This document shows, piece by piece, positions 1 to 7,617 of a stretch of 64,000 nt of DNA. The DNA comes from an uncultured Eubacteriales bacterium (lineage in GTDB: Bacteria > Bacillota > Clostridia > Oscillospirales > Acutalibacteraceae). A program made the translations under genes and the position numbers. Below the pieces are notes generated by a model. That model was not told the DNA's origin and ran no database searches. It saw only the letters and a list, made by a program, of their open reading frames with translations. The stretch covers positions 1 through 64,000 of the forward strand of contig CAKSEH010000001.1 in the NCBI GenBank assembly GCA_934446475.1, written 5' to 3'. The stretch's first letter is position 1, and every line of letters begins with the position of its first letter.

Positions 1-141
1 TCATTCAACCTCAACCGAGGTTCAAACCTTTTCACTTAAAAGTATACCATAAAAATATAAATTAGTCTATTTTTGAGCGCGGACAACTGGAAAAACCGAA
101 AATGAGATATAACTTGGTTACACTCACTTCCGGTTTCCAGT

Positions 142-519
142 TTAGCCTTGAATAAAATCAGCCAGCACAACTTCAAACGCTCTGTTTCTTATGTTATTCA
201 TCCGTCTAATCCATTCCATTTGATTGTCTGCTTTGAGTTGTTCGGTAACACCCTCACACTCTGCCGTTTGATTTACCAGCCGAAAGAAAAGATCCTCTGC
301 CTGCTGGTCAATATCTGCAAGATAGGCATTCAATTCGCCGCTGGTCAGCAGATTGGCATAGCGCACACGGTGGCACTTCTTGAGATAGCGGAGATGTCGT
401 TGTCCCCATACCCCGATTGGCTGATCTTCCTCCGGCTCATCCTCCCCGGCAATAAGGTAATAATCACCGACTAACTCATACTTCAGTCCCGTGCGTTCGT
501 CTGTAATGTACTTTTCCAT
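142..519 (-). CDS. tnpV: TnpV-family transposon protein
   Basis: Small 125-residue protein of the TnpV family, accessory proteins of Tn4451-like mobile elements whose function is unknown. Seen: the conserved run LNAYLADID (residues 63-71), then GVTEQLK and NQMEWIRRMN near the C-terminus. The ATG at 519 is chosen over an upstream in-frame start because AAGGAGGT lies just ahead of it. It faces away from a second tnpV-derived gene at 4620; about 37 of 51 aligned residues match by eye over the shared core. Together with the serine recombinase remnant near 5.8 kb this marks an old mobile element. Full length is plausible; the family call is firm, the function is not. Confidence 0.85.
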   Translation of the reverse strand: MEKYITDERTGLKYELVGDYYLIAGEDEPEEDQPIGVWGQRHLRYLKKCHRVRYANLLTSGELNAYLADIDQQAEDLFFRLVNQTAECEGVTEQLKADNQMEWIRRMNNIRNRAFEVVLADFIQG

Positions 520-885
520 AAAAACTACCTCCTTAATGTTTTGTATTATAATCATAGCAAAGAGGCAGTAAATCGGCAAATGTACGGGGAAATATGTGAG
601 TTTTCAGCCGGATTTTCAATATGGATTTTAGGTTGGTTATGAACATCCGTACCATAAAAGGGCTACAAAATAGATGTAGCCCGTGAAAACCCCGATTTTA
701 TCGGGGTTTTCACCGTTTATACGGCAAAATTTCAGCGAACTGTTTTGTCAGATATAAAAATGATGTTTTCCATTTGTTGGATGTCTTGAACTATCACGCA
801 ACCAAATATCCGATATACAGGCAAACAGAAATCAAAAAATAACAGTTTTGCAGATAAATCGAATGATGAACGGAGTTGAAATACT
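520..885. other. non-coding stretch with two hairpins
   Basis: This 366-base gap holds the tnpV ribosome binding site at its left end, two adjacent perfect inverted repeats (661-681 and 683-713) and the GNAT ribosome binding site (CGGAG) at its right end. I see no convincing gene, RNA family or promoter in the remainder. Confidence 0.6.
661..713. repeat. two adjacent hairpins, possible terminator
   Basis: GGCTACA (661-667) pairs with TGTAGCC (675-681), and a perfect 14-base arm at 683-696 pairs with 700-713 around a 3-base loop. Neither is followed by a clear T-tract, so they could be transcript ends or structured element DNA. Confidence 0.5.
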
Positions 886-1353
886 ATGCAACTTTTTTAT
901 GGGGTACCCGAAGATATTGAAAAATGGATGAACCTAATAAGAGAGGTTAGATGGAATTTTCCGGGCCTTGAAACACAAGAAAAGCTAAGTGAGCATAAAA
1001 CCACCGTCCTAAAATTTATGAATAAGCGACAGGCAGTTTGTGTAAAAGAAGAATCCAAAATTGCGGGAGTTATATTGTTTTCACGAGCACACAACATGAT
1101 TTGCTGTCTTGCAGTTGCACCCCAATACCGCCGCCGCGGTGTGGCTACAATGCTTATGGATGAAGCACTTGCCAATTTAGACAGAACAAAAGAAATAACG
1201 GTTTCTACATTTCGGGGTGATGATGAAAAAGGAATTGCACCAAGAACATTGTATGAGAAATTCGGTTTTGTTGCAGATGAGCTTATAGAGGAATTCGATT
1301 ACCCAAATCAAAAATTTGTCCTTTTCCCCGTCGGCGCAGAACGAAAAGCCTGA
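886..1353 (+). CDS. GNAT-family N-acetyltransferase
   Basis: Predicted acetyl-CoA-dependent N-acetyltransferase of 155 residues; substrate unknown. The GNAT fold is shown by motif A, LAVAPQYRRRGVATML (75-90), whose RRRGVA loop binds the acetyl-CoA pyrophosphate, and motif B, LYEKFGF (122-128). The ATG follows a CGGAG ribosome binding site. The next gene, a nucleotidyltransferase, starts 18 bases after the stop and lacks a clear ribosome binding site of its own, so the two are probably co-transcribed. A GNAT plus nucleotidyltransferase inside mobile DNA suggests drug or small-molecule modification, but no specific resistance family is recognised. Confidence 0.85.
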   Translation: MQLFYGVPEDIEKWMNLIREVRWNFPGLETQEKLSEHKTTVLKFMNKRQAVCVKEESKIAGVILFSRAHNMICCLAVAPQYRRRGVATMLMDEALANLDRTKEITVSTFRGDDEKGIAPRTLYEKFGFVADELIEEFDYPNQKFVLFPVGAERKA

Positions 1354-1371
1354 CAGATCTCTGTTAACAGT

Positions 1372-2151
1372 ATGGTTTGGGAAATCAGCCATATTCTTGC
1401 GGACTGTGACCCGACAATATATTTGTACGGTTCGTCTGCTTTGAATGATTTCAGATTAGGTTGGAGCGATATTGATATTTTGGTTCTCACTCAGAAGCAA
1501 ATATCTAAGTCACAGGCAAATTTGCTTGTAAATCTCCGCCGGACTATGCTCGCCAAACAGCCTGATAATCTTTATTACCGTTCTTTTGAGGGCGCTATGC
1601 TCACCAAGATTGCCTTTCTTGTAAACGCCGATGACCGAGTGATTTATTGGGGTACAAGCGGAGAGCGAATTACCGACAGGTATTTGCTTGATAGCTTTTG
1701 CAAGGCAGAACTGATTGAGAGGAGTATTCTTTTGTATGGAAAAGACATACGAAAAGAACTGAAATATCCCGATTTTCACGAGCTGTACTCCGATGTGAAT
1801 CGGCACTATAAGACTATAAGAAAGTATGCACAAAGTACCGAAAGAAATTTTTATTCTTTCGGTTGGCTGTTGGATATATCTCGTTGCATATATACGCTTC
1901 GCACAGGCAAGATTATTTCTAAAACAAAAGCGGCGGAATGGGCGCTCCAAAACAACCTCTGCCCGGATGTGCACGCTCTTACAACCGCATTGAATGTCCG
2001 CAGATGCCCGTTAAAGTACCGATATGATAAAGATACATTCGACTTCGCTGAAACGCTTGGAGAGCCCGTTCAGCGTTTTGCAGATGTGTTAGTGAAGGCA
2101 CCATTGAAATCTGAACCCTCAAGTTCAGACTCAATGGTGTCTTTATTATAA
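1372..2151 (+). CDS. aminoglycoside-type nucleotidyltransferase
   Basis: Nucleotidyltransferase of the polymerase-beta/AadA-like superfamily, 259 residues. The core signature is intact: G20-S21, then the metal-binding SDIDILV with Asp33 and Asp35. The C-terminal half is helical, as in adenylyltransferases that modify aminoglycosides or related small molecules. No ribosome binding site stands out before the ATG, and the stop of the GNAT gene is 18 bases upstream, which fits coupled translation. The first strand starts very close to the N-terminus, so a short N-terminal truncation is possible. Substrate is unknown; a resistance role is inference from fold and context. Confidence 0.75.
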   Translation: MVWEISHILADCDPTIYLYGSSALNDFRLGWSDIDILVLTQKQISKSQANLLVNLRRTMLAKQPDNLYYRSFEGAMLTKIAFLVNADDRVIYWGTSGERITDRYLLDSFCKAELIERSILLYGKDIRKELKYPDFHELYSDVNRHYKTIRKYAQSTERNFYSFGWLLDISRCIYTLRTGKIISKTKAAEWALQNNLCPDVHALTTALNVRRCPLKYRYDKDTFDFAETLGEPVQRFADVLVKAPLKSEPSSSDSMVSLL

Positions 2152-2278
2152 AACCCAGTATTTATGCGGCTTTTCGAGGTCGCTTTTTTATTTTAGGATA
2201 TGGACGAATTTTCGAAAAACTCCAAAACGCAATACAAAAAATTTAAAAACAAACCTTTTCGAACCCCTTAGTCTATAT

Positions 2279-3430
2279 CTAACAAGCAGAAAGTCCGTTG
2301 TTCAAAGCATAGTCGTGTTCTTTATGTTCAGGAGTTCTGTACTGTAATTTTCGGTGGGGTCTTTTTGTATTAAAAAAGTCCATATAATCGCTAACTGCTA
2401 ACATAAACTCTGATTCGGAACGATATTTTGTTCTGTAAAGTTCTTTTCTTTTTAGTGAAGCAAAAAATGATTCCACTACTGAATTATCATAAGGTACATA
2501 CGGTCTCGAAAAAGAGTGTGTTATTTGAATAGACTTTATATATTCTGCCATACCTCTTGAACAGAAATTGAAACCTCTATCAGTATGATATGTTAAAGAT
2601 GAACTTGGCTTACGTTCTTTGTAAGCCATTTTTAATGTAGAGGTTACTAATTGTGTACTGTTCTTTTTGCCAACTTTATAAGATATAACCTTTCTTGAAA
2701 ACAGATCAATGACTACGCAAATATAATATGCCTTTTCATTAAATTTAAAATATGTGACATCACTCACCCAAACCTCATTAGGTGCGTGTGTATCGAATTG
2801 TTGATTAACATAGTTCTTGTGCTTCTTGGATTCATTTTCATAGAGTTTTTTCGCACTTTGTCGAACACTTCCGATACCCATTTCTCTCATAAGTTTTCGA
2901 ACCATTTCTGTTGAAACGGCAATACCCTCATTCTTCATAATAGCAGCTATTTTATCCGCTCCGAAAATTTGTCTGTTTTCATAATATGTTTCTTGTATGC
3001 GGATTCGCAATTCTTCTTTCCTTTTCGCATACCAAGTATTATCTTTTTTATTTCGCAAAATATGGTTATAGAATGTACCTCTTGGGATATCCAATGTCTC
3101 ACATATTAAATGAACACTATACTCGTTATAGAATCGTTCAGCAAGATATAGTTTCTTCCTTAAAGGTATATCCTCTATACCGCCAACACTCTTTAAAATA
3201 TCAACCATATTTTCAAGTCGTGCAACCTTGTTTTCGAGTAGCATAAAGTTGCGAAAATTAACGGTCTTTTTCTTGGCGGTTTCTTTTTCAATATTATATT
3301 TTTTAAGCCAAGAATAAAAAGTGCCTTTCGCAATACCTGTATCCTCACTTATTTGCAAATATGTTTAGCCACCTGATATGTAACGTTCAATAATAGCTTG
3401 CTTTTGCTCTGATGTGTAAGTTTTTTTCAT
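2279..3430 (-). pseudogene. IS3-type transposase with an in-frame stop
   Basis: DDE transposase of an IS3-family insertion sequence. The catalytic triad is visible as VSDVTYF, YHTDRG and NSVVESFF in the rve integrase core, preceded by a helix-turn-helix (GTFYSWLKKY) and an HTH_21-type segment. Reading from the ATG at 3430 gives 21 codons (MKKTYTSEQ...), then TAA at 3365-3367, after which the same frame continues to the true stop at 2279. The remaining frame can start only at a TTG (3358) without a ribosome binding site. I therefore call it inactivated by one nonsense change. Terminal inverted repeats could not be fixed by eye, so element ends are not given. Confidence 0.8.
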
Positions 3431-3497
3431 ATCATCAACTCCTTATAAAGATTATACCATTTCAAAAAGATGTCGGTGAATGTCGTTTTGTTTTATG

Positions 3498-3503
3498 TAT
3501 AAT
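3498..3503 (+). promoter_or_regulatory. candidate -10 box for the barnase module
   Basis: TATAAT preceded by TG lies 24 bases before the toxin start. The expected -35 position has no good match, so this would be an extended -10 promoter at best. It lies close to the presumed end of the IS element. Confidence 0.3.
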
Positions 3504-3526
3504 ATTTCATAAAAGGAGGTGTGTAT

Positions 3527-4096
3527 ATGGATATTTTTGCTTATCTACTGTTACAAATAATTAACGGTTCAAATTGGAATCCGGAATTTGCCGAAAGTAG
3601 TAAATATAAAAATTGGATAGCCATTTTAGATTTAAAGACATGCTATGAATGCAGAAGTCGCCATGGAAAGATTTGGTTGATAAATGAAGAGACTGATAAA
3701 GAACCACCATTGCATAATAGGTGCAGATGTAGTATACTTGTTATGAAAACAGTGAAATCCGGAACTGCTACAATTAATGGAAAAGATGGTGCAGACTGGA
3801 CGCTCAAATATGAATCAAAATTACCTAATTATTATATCGAATATAAGGAAGCTGAAAAATTAGGGTTTAAAAACTTTTCAGGTAATCTAAGTGTAGTGGT
3901 ACCTGACCGCATGATAACAAGAGGTGTATATAAGAATCGTAATGGTCATTTACCAAGTAAACAAGGTAGAATTTGGTATGAAGCTGATATCAATTATAAA
4001 GGCGGATTTCGAGACGGTCAAAGAATAATATATTCCAATGATGGATTAATATTTGTTTCGTATGACCATTATCAAACATTTTTTGAAATTGTATAG
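3527..4096 (+). CDS. phage-head-like protein with barnase RNase tip
   Basis: Predicted polymorphic toxin of 189 residues. Residues 30-70 resemble the Cys/His end of phage minor head (SPP1 gp7/Mu F-like) proteins: CYEC at 39-42, then H63, C66 and C68. Residues 105-189 are a barnase-type ribonuclease that keeps the general base Glu152 (YEADINY), Arg166 (QRIIYS) and the general acid His181 (DHYQTF). It should degrade RNA in target cells and needs barstar for self-protection. ATG 3527 is preferred over GTG 3521 because AGGAGG sits 7 bases ahead of it. The head-like part is far shorter than a full phage protein, so the carrier is truncated or reused. Barstar follows after 9 bases. Confidence 0.85.
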   Translation: MDIFAYLLLQIINGSNWNPEFAESSKYKNWIAILDLKTCYECRSRHGKIWLINEETDKEPPLHNRCRCSILVMKTVKSGTATINGKDGADWTLKYESKLPNYYIEYKEAEKLGFKNFSGNLSVVVPDRMITRGVYKNRNGHLPSKQGRIWYEADINYKGGFRDGQRIIYSNDGLIFVSYDHYQTFFEIV

Positions 4097-4105
4097 GAGG
4101 AAAAA

Positions 4106-4426
4106 ATGAACTACAATGATTATTATAAGTTTAAAGAAATAACAGAAAATCCCATTATATTGGATTTTTCCGAATGCAAATATTTAGGCGAAATTCACCT
4201 AATGCTTAAAGAAAAGTTTGGTTTGCCAGAATATTATGGAGCTAACTGGGATGCTCTTTGGGATTGTTTGGACGGTTTATTTTATGAACGTGAAAATTTC
4301 TCTGCAGAACTTCACGGATTTTATTCCATGAAAAAAGAATTACAAGATGAATGCAAATTGATGTTAGAAGTTTTTGATGATGTTCATAAAGAAACTCCAA
4401 ATTTTGAGTATAAAATTATATCATAA
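4106..4426 (+). CDS. barstar-family RNase inhibitor (immunity protein)
   Basis: 106-residue barstar homologue, predicted to bind and block the active site of the barnase-like toxin encoded just upstream. The inhibitory helix region LPEYYGANWDALWDCL is close to the barstar sequence and keeps both acidic residues used in barnase binding (the Asp of WDAL and the Asp of LWDC). GGAGG lies before the ATG, and only 9 bases separate it from the toxin stop, so toxin and immunity are co-expressed. The length is slightly longer than classical barstar. Confidence 0.9.
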   Translation: MNYNDYYKFKEITENPIILDFSECKYLGEIHLMLKEKFGLPEYYGANWDALWDCLDGLFYERENFSAELHGFYSMKKELQDECKLMLEVFDDVHKETPNFEYKIIS

Positions 4427-4511
4427 AATCAGCTTTTAAATATTGCGAGGGTTTGAATCTCTCCGCATAATCGGACAAAAATATCTTTTTTGTAGTCTCT
4501 TCACAAACAGT

Positions 4512-4555
4512 ACAAATCCGAACCCTAAACCAATCGGTGAAGGGTTCGGATTTGT
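4512..4555. terminator. 15-bp perfect hairpin after barstar
   Basis: A perfect 15-base inverted repeat (4512-4526 with 4541-4555) around a 14-base loop follows the barnase-barstar pair and precedes the tnpV chimera. The T-tract is poor, so termination is likely but not certain. Confidence 0.55.
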
Positions 4556-4619
4556 CATTTCCATAGACTATCCGAACTTTAATTCAAAACGCAAAAATTA
4601 AATTCGGAGGTTTCTTATT

Positions 4620-5234
4620 ATGAAAACAGAACTTAAAAACATCGGCACTTGGGGCAGAATGCATTATGATTTTCTTTACCGCAACAATCGGACGGTCATC
4701 AATGTTATGCGGCTAAACGGAACTCTAAACAATTACCTTGCTGACATTGACCGTGATGCCTGTGATATGTTTAATTCTTTAGTCCGACAAACGGCTGAAA
4801 ACGAGGGCGTAACCGAGCAGTTGAAATCGACCAATCAAATGGAATGGATCAGACGGATGAATAGTATTCAAAGCAGAGTATCTTATAATACTGTTTTGAA
4901 AAGTGCTAAGGCAGTCAGCGATTATAGTAAATATGATCCATATTTATTTAATCCCGAATATGCTAAAAAGCACGGAAAAGACAAAATGTTTAAAAGCTGG
5001 GGCTTTGATATTACGGATTCAAAATATTTGCAAGCGGAATGTGAAAAGCAAGCACTTGAGAAATATGTAAATGGCAATTATGATTTGGGGAAACTTGATA
5101 AATACGGACAAAGAATCAGCATTAGAATCAGTATTCCCAGAAAGGATACAGGCGAAATGGTTTCGTACATCACAGGATGGATGGTACAACAAAACGGCAA
5201 AATAAAATTAAATACACCATACGGAGGTAAATAG
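4620..5234 (+). CDS. chimera: TnpV N-terminus fused to DUF6883-like toxin tip
   Basis: 204-residue fusion protein. Residues 8-86 are a TnpV core (LADID, GVTEQLK, NQMEWIRRMN) closely matching the tnpV at 142-519. From about residue 87 the sequence changes completely to a C-terminal domain with YLFNPEYAKKHGK, KYGQRISIRI and ITGWMV, the pattern I associate with the DUF6883 domain of polymorphic toxins and phage-related proteins. The frame is open across the junction and a GGAGG site precedes the ATG, so a fused product is expected. A DUF4926-like candidate immunity gene starts 1 base after the stop. That the tip is toxic is inferred from layout; its activity is unknown. Confidence 0.7.
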   Translation: MKTELKNIGTWGRMHYDFLYRNNRTVINVMRLNGTLNNYLADIDRDACDMFNSLVRQTAENEGVTEQLKSTNQMEWIRRMNSIQSRVSYNTVLKSAKAVSDYSKYDPYLFNPEYAKKHGKDKMFKSWGFDITDSKYLQAECEKQALEKYVNGNYDLGKLDKYGQRISIRISIPRKDTGEMVSYITGWMVQQNGKIKLNTPYGGK

Positions 5235-5235
5235 A

Positions 5236-5496
5236 ATGAACTATTTAGATACGGTAGAATTAGTTACTGAAAAAGAAAAATATGCAAAAGAAGGCGTTCA
5301 CAAAGGTATGCAAGGTGTAATTTGGGACGAAAGGAAAATTGACGGCTGTTGGCTTGTCAATTTCCCAAGTTACGGCGAAAATGCCGATATTGCAGAAATC
5401 CCGATAAAAGAAGAAGATTTAAAACTCTTGCCTAACGGGTTTAATTCGGTGCCGAACGAAGAAATAAAAGGAGCTTTTGAAAACAGCCAAAAATAA
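5236..5496 (+). CDS. DUF4926-like putative immunity protein
   Basis: 86-residue soluble protein with a small beta-barrel-like pattern: an N-terminal LDTVELV strand, GMQGVIW, CWLVNFPSYG, then IPIKEEDLKLL. This resembles DUF4926 proteins, which I recall as frequent neighbours of DUF6883 domains. The ATG follows GGAGG placed inside the last codons of the preceding toxin chimera, with a 1-base gap, the tight coupling usual for toxin-immunity pairs. The immunity role is inference from context; the family assignment is by eye. Confidence 0.6.
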   Translation: MNYLDTVELVTEKEKYAKEGVHKGMQGVIWDERKIDGCWLVNFPSYGENADIAEIPIKEEDLKLLPNGFNSVPNEEIKGAFENSQK

Positions 5497-5610
5497 ATAG
5501 GTATCTTAATTGCACCCACAAGCCATATCGAGTATTCATAACCAACCTGAGAGTTGAAAATGGACACTCGATTTCTTTTTGTCTTTGATTGTGCCTCTTT
5601 TATATGTACG

Positions 5611-5637
5611 AGCAGGAATCTGATCCTGCTCTTTTTT
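5611..5637 (+). terminator. rho-independent terminator
   Basis: AGCAGGA pairs with TCCTGCT around a 6-base loop and is followed by CTTTTTT. It closes the TnpV-toxin/immunity unit on the plus strand and lies just beyond the stop of the recombinase remnant on the other strand. Confidence 0.75.
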
Positions 5638-5638
5638 G

Positions 5639-5941
5639 TTATGCCGGTAAAGCATTCGGAACATACTCTACGGCAACGCCCTTGCGGGTTTCTTCTCGGT
5701 AATTGTGCTGCCTTGCAAGGCTCGGAAGTTCCAAATACCCCACAAATTTGTAGTGAATCTTTATCATCTGCTTTCGATTCTTGCCGGTTCCAGTGACTTC
5801 ACAAATATCAATGCGGTCGATCAGTTCCCGCAGCAGCGGTGCAGTCAGCTTATACATCTGCATAAATTTCCGAACGGCGGCAATAAATTTCTCTTTTCCG
5901 AGCTGCATTTCATCCACCTCCGACAGGCGTTTACGGTACCT
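5639..5941 (-). pseudogene. C-terminal remnant of a large serine recombinase
   Basis: The open segment encodes about 100 residues matching the end (DUF4368 region) of TnpX/CndX-type large serine recombinases: LTAPLLRELIDRIDI, KNRKQMIKI and HNYREETRKGVAVEY. An in-frame TGA at 5942-5944 ends the homology upstream, and the resolvase and recombinase domains are absent, so this is a leftover of an integrated Tn4451-like element. Together with the two tnpV genes it identifies the family of element that seeded this region. No start with a ribosome binding site is visible. Confidence 0.8.
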
Positions 5942-6122
5942 TCAAAACTTACAATAACCTGTGCTGCATTGTGTAGCACAGATATTATAATATGATAACC
6001 TCAAAACGACATCGTTTGGACACATAAATTTATCACACTGCGAAAAAAATTTTGCAGTGTGATTTTTTGTATTACAGAAAACTTGTATATACAAGTGCGG
6101 TGGCAATTATTGAGATATTTCT

Positions 6123-6785
6123 TTATACCTTCAAAACAAAATGATTTTTATGAAAGTCCAACAGTCCGTCCTTTTTCATCTTTCCGAGTTCAAGCGATAA
6201 TCCGCTGCGTTCCACTGCAAGATAATCGGCAAGCTGTTGTCTTGAAAAAGGAATGTCGAATTCGTATTTTCCGAGCCGCTGTGCCTCTGCAGAGAGATAG
6301 GACATCAGCTTTGCCCTGGTGGTGCGTTGTCCCATATGCGTGAGTTTTTCGCCCAAACTAAGATTTTTATCGGCAAGCTCTCCGAGCAGATTTTGAATTA
6401 TTCTGCTGTGATGTGAACAGGCGGACGGGCACACATTCATAACACGCTTTATATTTAAAAACATTACCGTAACATAATTTTCCGCAACCACGCTGACATT
6501 AAGCACCGAACCTTTAGCGCAGGCATAGGCGGCGGCAAAGGTCTGCCCCTGCCCTGCTTTAGAAAGAATATTGCGGTTGCCCCAAACATCCTCCTGTATG
6601 ATAAGAACACTTCCCGAGAGTACGAAACCTATTGATTCGACCTTGTCGCCGACACGCAGCAGGAATGTATCCTTAGAGAAATTTTCTTTTCTTGTATCAA
6701 GGCAGGAAAGCATATCGGTAAGTTCTTCTTCGGTAATACCCGAAAAAAGCTGGGAAGATCGAATAACAGATAAAAAATTTTTCAT
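6123..6785 (-). CDS. Crp/Fnr-family regulator of the hcp operon
   Basis: 220-residue transcription factor with an N-terminal cyclic-nucleotide-binding-like beta-barrel (about 15-115), a dimerisation helix and a C-terminal winged HTH (IPFSRQQLADYLAVERSGLSLEL, 178-200, split here by position only). The start at 6785 has GAGGA 6 bases ahead; the longer frame upstream lacks support. Four cysteines (28, 89, 119, 123), including CPSAC, might hold a redox or iron centre, but this is inference. It is divergent from ferredoxin-hcp, the arrangement seen for HcpR-type regulators responding to nitric oxide or nitrite, so control of hcp is likely. A dyad lies in the shared 84-base intergenic region. Confidence 0.85.
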   Translation of the reverse strand: MKNFLSVIRSSQLFSGITEEELTDMLSCLDTRKENFSKDTFLLRVGDKVESIGFVLSGSVLIIQEDVWGNRNILSKAGQGQTFAAAYACAKGSVLNVSVVAENYVTVMFLNIKRVMNVCPSACSHHSRIIQNLLGELADKNLSLGEKLTHMGQRTTRAKLMSYLSAEAQRLGKYEFDIPFSRQQLADYLAVERSGLSLELGKMKKDGLLDFHKNHFVLKV

Positions 6786-6799
6786 AAAAATCCTCTTTT

Positions 6800-6813
6800 G
6801 TTGAAAATTCAAC
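6800..6813. promoter_or_regulatory. dyad in the hcp regulator/ferredoxin intergenic region
   Basis: GTTGAA-AA-TTCAAC is a perfect 6-base dyad between the divergent Crp/Fnr gene and the ferredoxin-hcp operon. The TTGA...TCAA half-sites are like those of Fnr-type operators but with closer spacing. A TATAAT at 6836-6841 could be the -10 of the ferredoxin promoter, without a good -35. Confidence 0.45.
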
Positions 6814-6869
6814 CGACTTGTTGATTTTATTATATTATAATACGAACAGAAAAGCAAGGAGGAATTGCT

Positions 6870-7592
6870 ATGAAAAGAAGAATTATTGAAATAAATAAAG
6901 AAAAATGCAACGGATGCGGAGCTTGTGCCTCTGCTTGTCACGAGGGAGCGATTGCTATGGTTGACGGAAAGGCAAAACTAATGCGTGATGATTATTGTGA
7001 CGGTCTCGGCGACTGTTTGCCCGCCTGCCCCACCGGCGCCATTACTTTTGTTGAGCGTGAAGCGGCAGCTTATGACGAAAAAGCAGTTATGGAAAATAAG
7101 CAAAAAAAGATGCAGGAAAAGATAAAAAAGGAAGGAATGAGATTACCCTGCGGATGCCCCGGAAGTCAGTCAAGAAAAATTGAGCACACTGAATGTGCCG
7201 ACACAGAAATTTCCTATACACAGCCTGTCAGCCGGCTGTCACAGTGGCCCGTGCAGATAAAACTCGTTCCGACAAACGCACCGTATTTTGACGGCGCAAA
7301 ATTGTTGATTGCCGCTGACTGCACGGCGTATGCCTATGCTGCTTTCCACGAACAGTTTATAAAAGGACATATCACTCTTGTGGGTTGTCCGAAACTTGAC
7401 GGCGTGGATTATTCGGAAAAACTGACTGAAATCATTCGTAACAATGATATCAAAAGCGTAACCGTTGTGCGTATGGAGGTACCTTGTTGCGGAGGGCTTG
7501 AGCAAGCAGCAAAAACCGCATTACTGCAAAGCGGAAAGTTTATTCCGTGGCAGGTTGTAACAATTTCCACAGACGGTAAAATACTTGACTGA
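6870..7592 (+). CDS. Hcp-linked 4Fe-4S ferredoxin protein
   Basis: 240-residue iron-sulphur protein, probably the electron donor to the hybrid-cluster protein encoded next. The N-terminal domain has CNGCGACASAC (C13, C16, C19, C23) and a second motif CDGLGDCLPACP in which the usual middle cysteine is Leu46, as often seen in this subfamily. A long C-terminal domain (about 110-240) of unknown fold carries LPCGCPG and VPCCGG, further possible cluster ligands. It is the first gene of a two-gene operon, with AGGAGG before the ATG; the hcp ATG lies 25 bases beyond its stop. Confidence 0.88.
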   Translation: MKRRIIEINKEKCNGCGACASACHEGAIAMVDGKAKLMRDDYCDGLGDCLPACPTGAITFVEREAAAYDEKAVMENKQKKMQEKIKKEGMRLPCGCPGSQSRKIEHTECADTEISYTQPVSRLSQWPVQIKLVPTNAPYFDGAKLLIAADCTAYAYAAFHEQFIKGHITLVGCPKLDGVDYSEKLTEIIRNNDIKSVTVVRMEVPCCGGLEQAAKTALLQSGKFIPWQVVTISTDGKILD

Positions 7593-7617
7593 AATTAAAG
7601 AAAGCGAGAGTTTCAAT

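Noticed and set aside
142..474. Plus-strand frame of 108 residues over tnpV
   Set aside because: Antisense to a recognisable TnpV gene with a good ribosome binding site; no domain or start signal of its own.
2200..3500. Terminal inverted repeats of the IS3-type element
   Set aside because: I compared both flanks by eye and found no convincing paired ends beginning TG and ending CA, so no element boundaries are claimed.
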